A stretch of DNA of 8,601 nt from Euryarchaeota archaeon UBA552 (GTDB lineage Archaea > Thermoplasmatota > Poseidoniia > Poseidoniales > Thalassarchaeaceae), in NCBI GenBank assembly GCA_002499585.1, contig DAMH01000007.1, forward strand, positions 1,282 to 9,882, in the 5' to 3' direction. This document shows, in pieces, positions 6,441 to 8,601 of the stretch. The translations under genes were made by a program, and so were the position numbers. Each line of letters opens with the position of its first letter. The first letter of the stretch is position 1. Under the pieces are notes generated by a model. It saw nothing but the letters and a program-made list of their open reading frames with translations. It ran no database searches and was not told the DNA's origin.

Positions 6441-6848
6441 GTGAGGCCAAGAAAGGCGCGCTTGTTTTTGGAGCGGGGTGGAAGATTGGAAAATACAAAG
6501 GGTTTGTCCGACAGTCGTGAGCGTCTATCGGGCTTTTCAAAAAGCGCCCTGATAGAGGAGGTCCTTGATGCCTGGAACGCTCTTGCAGAATCTGAAAACT
6601 CCCTTGAGCTCGCATCGATAAAGAATAGTGAATTAGAGGCAGAGATCGCTCGTCTAAAGGGCCTTGGGGGAATATCAGACACCAAGGTCGAGATGGCCAA
6701 AAGGATTCAGGACCTCGAAGAAAAAATCAGAGATCTCAGGGCTGCGCCGGGGTTAAACAAAAAGGGGGGTTCATCCGAGAGGGAGGAGTTGTTGCTAGCT
6801 GCGTTGTTGGATCTAGAGAGGGAGCTTCTCTCGATTGACGTCATCTAG
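6441..6848 (+). CDS. Small coiled-coil protein of unknown function
   Basis: I do not recognise this 135-residue protein (from GTG at 6441). Residues about 35-100 are strongly helical with heptad-like spacing of Leu/Ile and charged residues (for example SELEAEIARLKG and KRIQDLEEKIRDLR), followed by a Gly/Lys linker (about 103-112) and an acidic amphipathic helix EELLLAALLDLERELL at the end. There are no membrane segments or catalytic motifs. The start is uncertain: GTG 6441 has no ribosome site and the first 15 residues are Arg/Lys-rich with little character, whereas TTG at 6486 follows GGTGG (6477-6481) by 4 bases. Position right after the nucleotidyltransferase suggests cotranscription, perhaps as a scaffold or length-control protein of the surface-polymer locus; that is a guess from context. 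It converges with GGGP synthase. Confidence 0.65.
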   Translation: MRPRKARLFLERGGRLENTKGLSDSRERLSGFSKSALIEEVLDAWNALAESENSLELASIKNSELEAEIARLKGLGGISDTKVEMAKRIQDLEEKIRDLRAAPGLNKKGGSSEREELLLAALLDLERELLSIDVI

Positions 6849-6871
6849 CGAGATGGGGTTAGGAGGGGCCT

Positions 6872-7678
6872 TCAGGCTGGTCCATTCGCACCAGACTTCA
6901 TTTCCGATATCAGGCCGCTGAGTACTGTCCTGAGTTGATCCGCGTCGGAGAACTTCTCACCTAATGTGCCGGTTACTATCCAATCTGCTCCTGATTCAAC
7001 GGCCCTTCTGGCAGATTCTCCGTTCCTTATGCCTCCACCTACAATGATTGGGAGGCTTGTGTTTTTTCGTGCAGCCTGTATTAGGCTCTCGGAAACTGGG
7101 ACGTCGGCCCCGCTTCCCGCCTCCAGATACAGTAGGCGGAAGCCAAACATCTCTGCGGCTGTTGCGTAAGAGGCCATCCGATCTGTCTCCTCGGGACCAA
7201 TGAGGTGAGCTTCACCGACTTTTCCTGCCTTACCGCCGGGAGCGCATATCAAATACCCCATTGAGATTGGCGAAAGGCCGGATTTTTTGATGAATGTTGC
7301 GCCAGCGACCTGTTCACCAATGAGATATCGTGGGTTAGTGCTATTCATCAGCATCATGTAGGTAATTGCGTCCGCGTTTGGTGACAGGGCGTTTGCACCT
7401 TGAGGGAAGAGGACTATTGGTATTCTTTCATTGGTATCTGCGTCTGAGTCCTGTGTTGTTGCCCACTCAACCAGTTCCAAGGCCTCTCTGATTGCAACTA
7501 CTGTGCTGTCTACATTCTTATTATCAGTGCCAGATGATCCTCCTATCAGAATCATGGAGGACCCGGCCATTCCTGCTGCTATCGCTCGCTTAGCGGCTAC
7601 GTCCGGAGGTTGGTCTGCAGGGTCTATCAGCAAGGCGTGCCTAGGTCCGAGCCGCTTCGTGATGTGTGTGAGGTCCAC
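6872..7678 (-). CDS. Geranylgeranylglyceryl phosphate synthase (PcrB family)
   Basis: Joins sn-glycerol-1-phosphate to geranylgeranyl diphosphate to form the first ether bond of archaeal membrane lipids. The 268-residue TIM barrel shows the family motifs: LLIDPAD (16-22) for glycerol-phosphate/metal contact, SSMILIGGSSG (40-50), VLFPQGANALSPNADA (89-104, where FPG is usual and FPQ is seen here), MMLMNSTNPRYLIG (108-121), LLYLEAGSGADVPV (182-195), PIIVGGGIR (210-218) and DWIVTGT (232-238) binding the phosphate. An acidic insert (about 75-85) lies before the FPQ strand. The start is GTG at 7678 with AGAGG 5 bases upstream. It is the last gene of a minus-strand group, 31 bases after a degenerate flavoprotein-like gene and a ferredoxin. 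Confidence 0.96.
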   Translation of the reverse strand: MDLTHITKRLGPRHALLIDPADQPPDVAAKRAIAAGMAGSSMILIGGSSGTDNKNVDSTVVAIREALELVEWATTQDSDADTNERIPIVLFPQGANALSPNADAITYMMLMNSTNPRYLIGEQVAGATFIKKSGLSPISMGYLICAPGGKAGKVGEAHLIGPEETDRMASYATAAEMFGFRLLYLEAGSGADVPVSESLIQAARKNTSLPIIVGGGIRNGESARRAVESGADWIVTGTLGEKFSDADQLRTVLSGLISEMKSGANGPA

Positions 7679-7709
7679 CGTAGCCTCTGTGCACGACTAG
7701 GTATTAGGA

Positions 7710-8330
7710 CTATTTCAGTGATTTGAGCAAAACATGCGCATCGTGAATTCCACTTTCGATGGCCGACTTTAGACCGAAGCGAGGATCTACTCCAATCCAT
7801 CGCCCTGTCTGTAAGTTACCATCTCCCTCGTCTTTCTTAGGTGTCCAGTGCTCAAAGGTGCCGTCGCCTCTGTCGAAGCAGAAGCTGTCGCCATTCCTGA
7901 TCAGGTTAACAGATCCGTGCCAAACTGTACCAATTTCAGTACCATCTGATTTGTATTTCAGATCAAATTGAATTGGGCCCCGTAAGGATTCGGATGCCTT
8001 TCCCTCAAATATGGATGCTCCGTTTTCTATTGTTTTCTCAATTGAACGGAGGTGCAGGTTCAATCCTTGATTAATTGCCTGGATCGCCATGCCCCTCAGA
8101 ACCCAACTATGTCTGAGAAAGGTACTACTTTTTGCATTCTCAGGGATGTGAAGGCGTACAGCAGGGAGGATGGGGTGATCTGATTCAAGGCAGCCGGGCT
8201 GCAACTTGTCTGACAGTCCCACCTCGGTTTTGTCAGATATCATATCCAAGGTAAAAAGGTGCTGTGAATTCTGCAGTGTCAAAGTGTAGGCCAATGTTCG
8301 AATCGACTCGCCAACTATGAGTATTTTCAT
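7710..8330 (-). CDS. Short, degenerate FAD-oxidoreductase-like protein (possible geranylgeranyl-reductase remnant or partner)
   Basis: The identification is tentative. The 206-residue protein opens MKILIVGESIRTLAYTLTL, which has the shape of a Rossmann beta-alpha unit but keeps only the first Gly (G7) of the GxGxxG dinucleotide motif. It ends WIGVDPRFGLKSAIESGIHD (178-197) plus a helix, resembling the last FAD-contact segment of flavoproteins (GD...G...AI.SG..AA), here with G180-V-D182. Geranylgeranyl reductases and related flavoproteins are usually about 400 residues, so the middle, substrate-binding part is largely missing or replaced. FAD binding may be lost. ATG at 8330 overlaps the ferredoxin stop (ATGA) and has AGAGGA 9 bases upstream, so the two proteins are made together. 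The reading frame is intact, which argues against simple decay. Confidence 0.75.
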   Translation of the reverse strand: MKILIVGESIRTLAYTLTLQNSQHLFTLDMISDKTEVGLSDKLQPGCLESDHPILPAVRLHIPENAKSSTFLRHSWVLRGMAIQAINQGLNLHLRSIEKTIENGASIFEGKASESLRGPIQFDLKYKSDGTEIGTVWHGSVNLIRNGDSFCFDRGDGTFEHWTPKKDEGDGNLQTGRWIGVDPRFGLKSAIESGIHDAHVLLKSLK

Positions 8331-8536
8331 ACGGTGACTTCCTCTAACGAGAGGGCATGTACTGGGCAGCTAGGTAAGCACAGTTCGCAATGTATGCAGG
8401 ATTCTTCATTGATCATAACGATAGGCGGTGCAAGGTGGATAACGTCAATTGGGCACACCGCAATACATGCTGCACAGCCGAAGCATCGAATTTTATTGAG
8501 CGTGAGGGCGTGGTCCTCTAGTCTCGGCACAACCAT
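8327..8536 (-). CDS. 2[4Fe-4S] bacterial-type ferredoxin
   Basis: Small electron carrier of 69 residues with two complete cluster motifs: C18-x2-C21-x2-C24-x3-C28-P and C47-x2-C50-x2-C53-x3-C57-P. The sequence between them is hydrophobic, as usual for the clostridial-type fold, and no other domain is present. ATG at 8536 is only 1 base from GAGG (8541-8538); GTG at 8530, third codon in the same frame, lies 7 bases from it and may be the true start. The stop overlaps the flavoprotein-like gene (ATGA). A ferredoxin is known to serve the archaeal geranylgeranyl reductase in Methanosarcina, so its place beside GGGP synthase suggests it donates electrons in lipid work; this is inferred from context. 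Confidence 0.93.
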   Translation of the reverse strand: MVVPRLEDHALTLNKIRCFGCAACIAVCPIDVIHLAPPIVMINEESCIHCELCLPSCPVHALSLEEVTV

Positions 8537-8539
8537 TCC

Positions 8540-8601
8540 TCAGAGACTATCCTTTTTGATTTCGACCCACCCCTCAATTTCCACTGGAAGTTCTTTGATT
8601 G
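8540..8601 (-). CDS. C-terminal end of an unidentified protein, cut by window edge
   Basis: The minus strand has an open frame from the right edge ending in TGA at 8542-8540, giving about 20 residues that finish ELPVEIEGWVEIKKDSL. The stop lies 3 bases before the ferredoxin ATG and overlaps its GAGG ribosome site, as expected for coupled genes in one operon. The fragment is too short to name. Confidence 0.5.
   Translation of the reverse strand, partial: IKELPVEIEGWVEIKKDSL

Noticed and set aside
6281..6700. Minus-strand frame of 139 codons across the nucleotidyltransferase/coiled-coil junction
   Set aside because: It is Ser/Arg-rich, typical of an antisense shadow, and conflicts with two better-supported plus-strand genes.

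Overview
The window is archaeal. It carries an SRP receptor FtsY, a prefoldin alpha subunit, the archaeal/eukaryotic ribosomal protein LX (eL20) and a geranylgeranylglyceryl phosphate synthase, the enzyme that starts ether-lipid synthesis. Shine-Dalgarno-like motifs (GAGGT, GGTGG, GGGTGA, AGAGG) precede most genes. GC is moderate (hand counts of a few lines run from about 37 to 58 percent). A mesophilic euryarchaeon such as a marine Poseidoniia (Group II/III) member would fit, but that placement is inference and no marker here proves it.

Layout. (1) 1-1655, minus strand: pfdA followed by ftsY, tightly coupled; ftsY runs off the left edge. (2) 1775-2002, plus strand: ribosomal protein LX, divergent from pfdA across a 119-base promoter region. 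In many archaea LX, pfdA and ftsY lie in one direction, so this is a rearranged form of a conserved housekeeping cluster. (3) 2051-4239, plus strand: a cell-surface block of a small two-helix membrane protein, a family 2 glycosyltransferase (ATGA overlap) and a PAPS-type sulfotransferase. (4) 4302-5540, minus strand: a CDP-glycerol glycerophosphotransferase (TagF/TagB-like), convergent with the sulfotransferase. (5) 5667-6848, plus strand: a LicC-like sugar/polyol-phosphate nucleotidyltransferase and a small coiled-coil protein. (6) 6872-8601, minus strand: an unknown gene cut by the right edge, a 2[4Fe-4S] ferredoxin, a short and degenerate flavoprotein-like protein, and GGGP synthase, in that transcription order with overlaps or short gaps.

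How the genes may work together. Blocks 3-5 together look like an envelope-polymer locus: a nucleotidyltransferase that could make a CDP-activated alcohol, a transferase that could place such an alcohol phosphate on an acceptor, a glycosyltransferase and a sulfotransferase. This suggests a teichoic-acid-like or phosphodiester-decorated, sulfated surface glycan in an archaeon. Block 6 pairs the first committed archaeal lipid enzyme with a ferredoxin and a possible remnant of a geranylgeranyl-reductase-type flavoprotein, which hints at a lipid-saturation function. No tRNA, rRNA, CRISPR array, insertion sequence or long repeat was seen.
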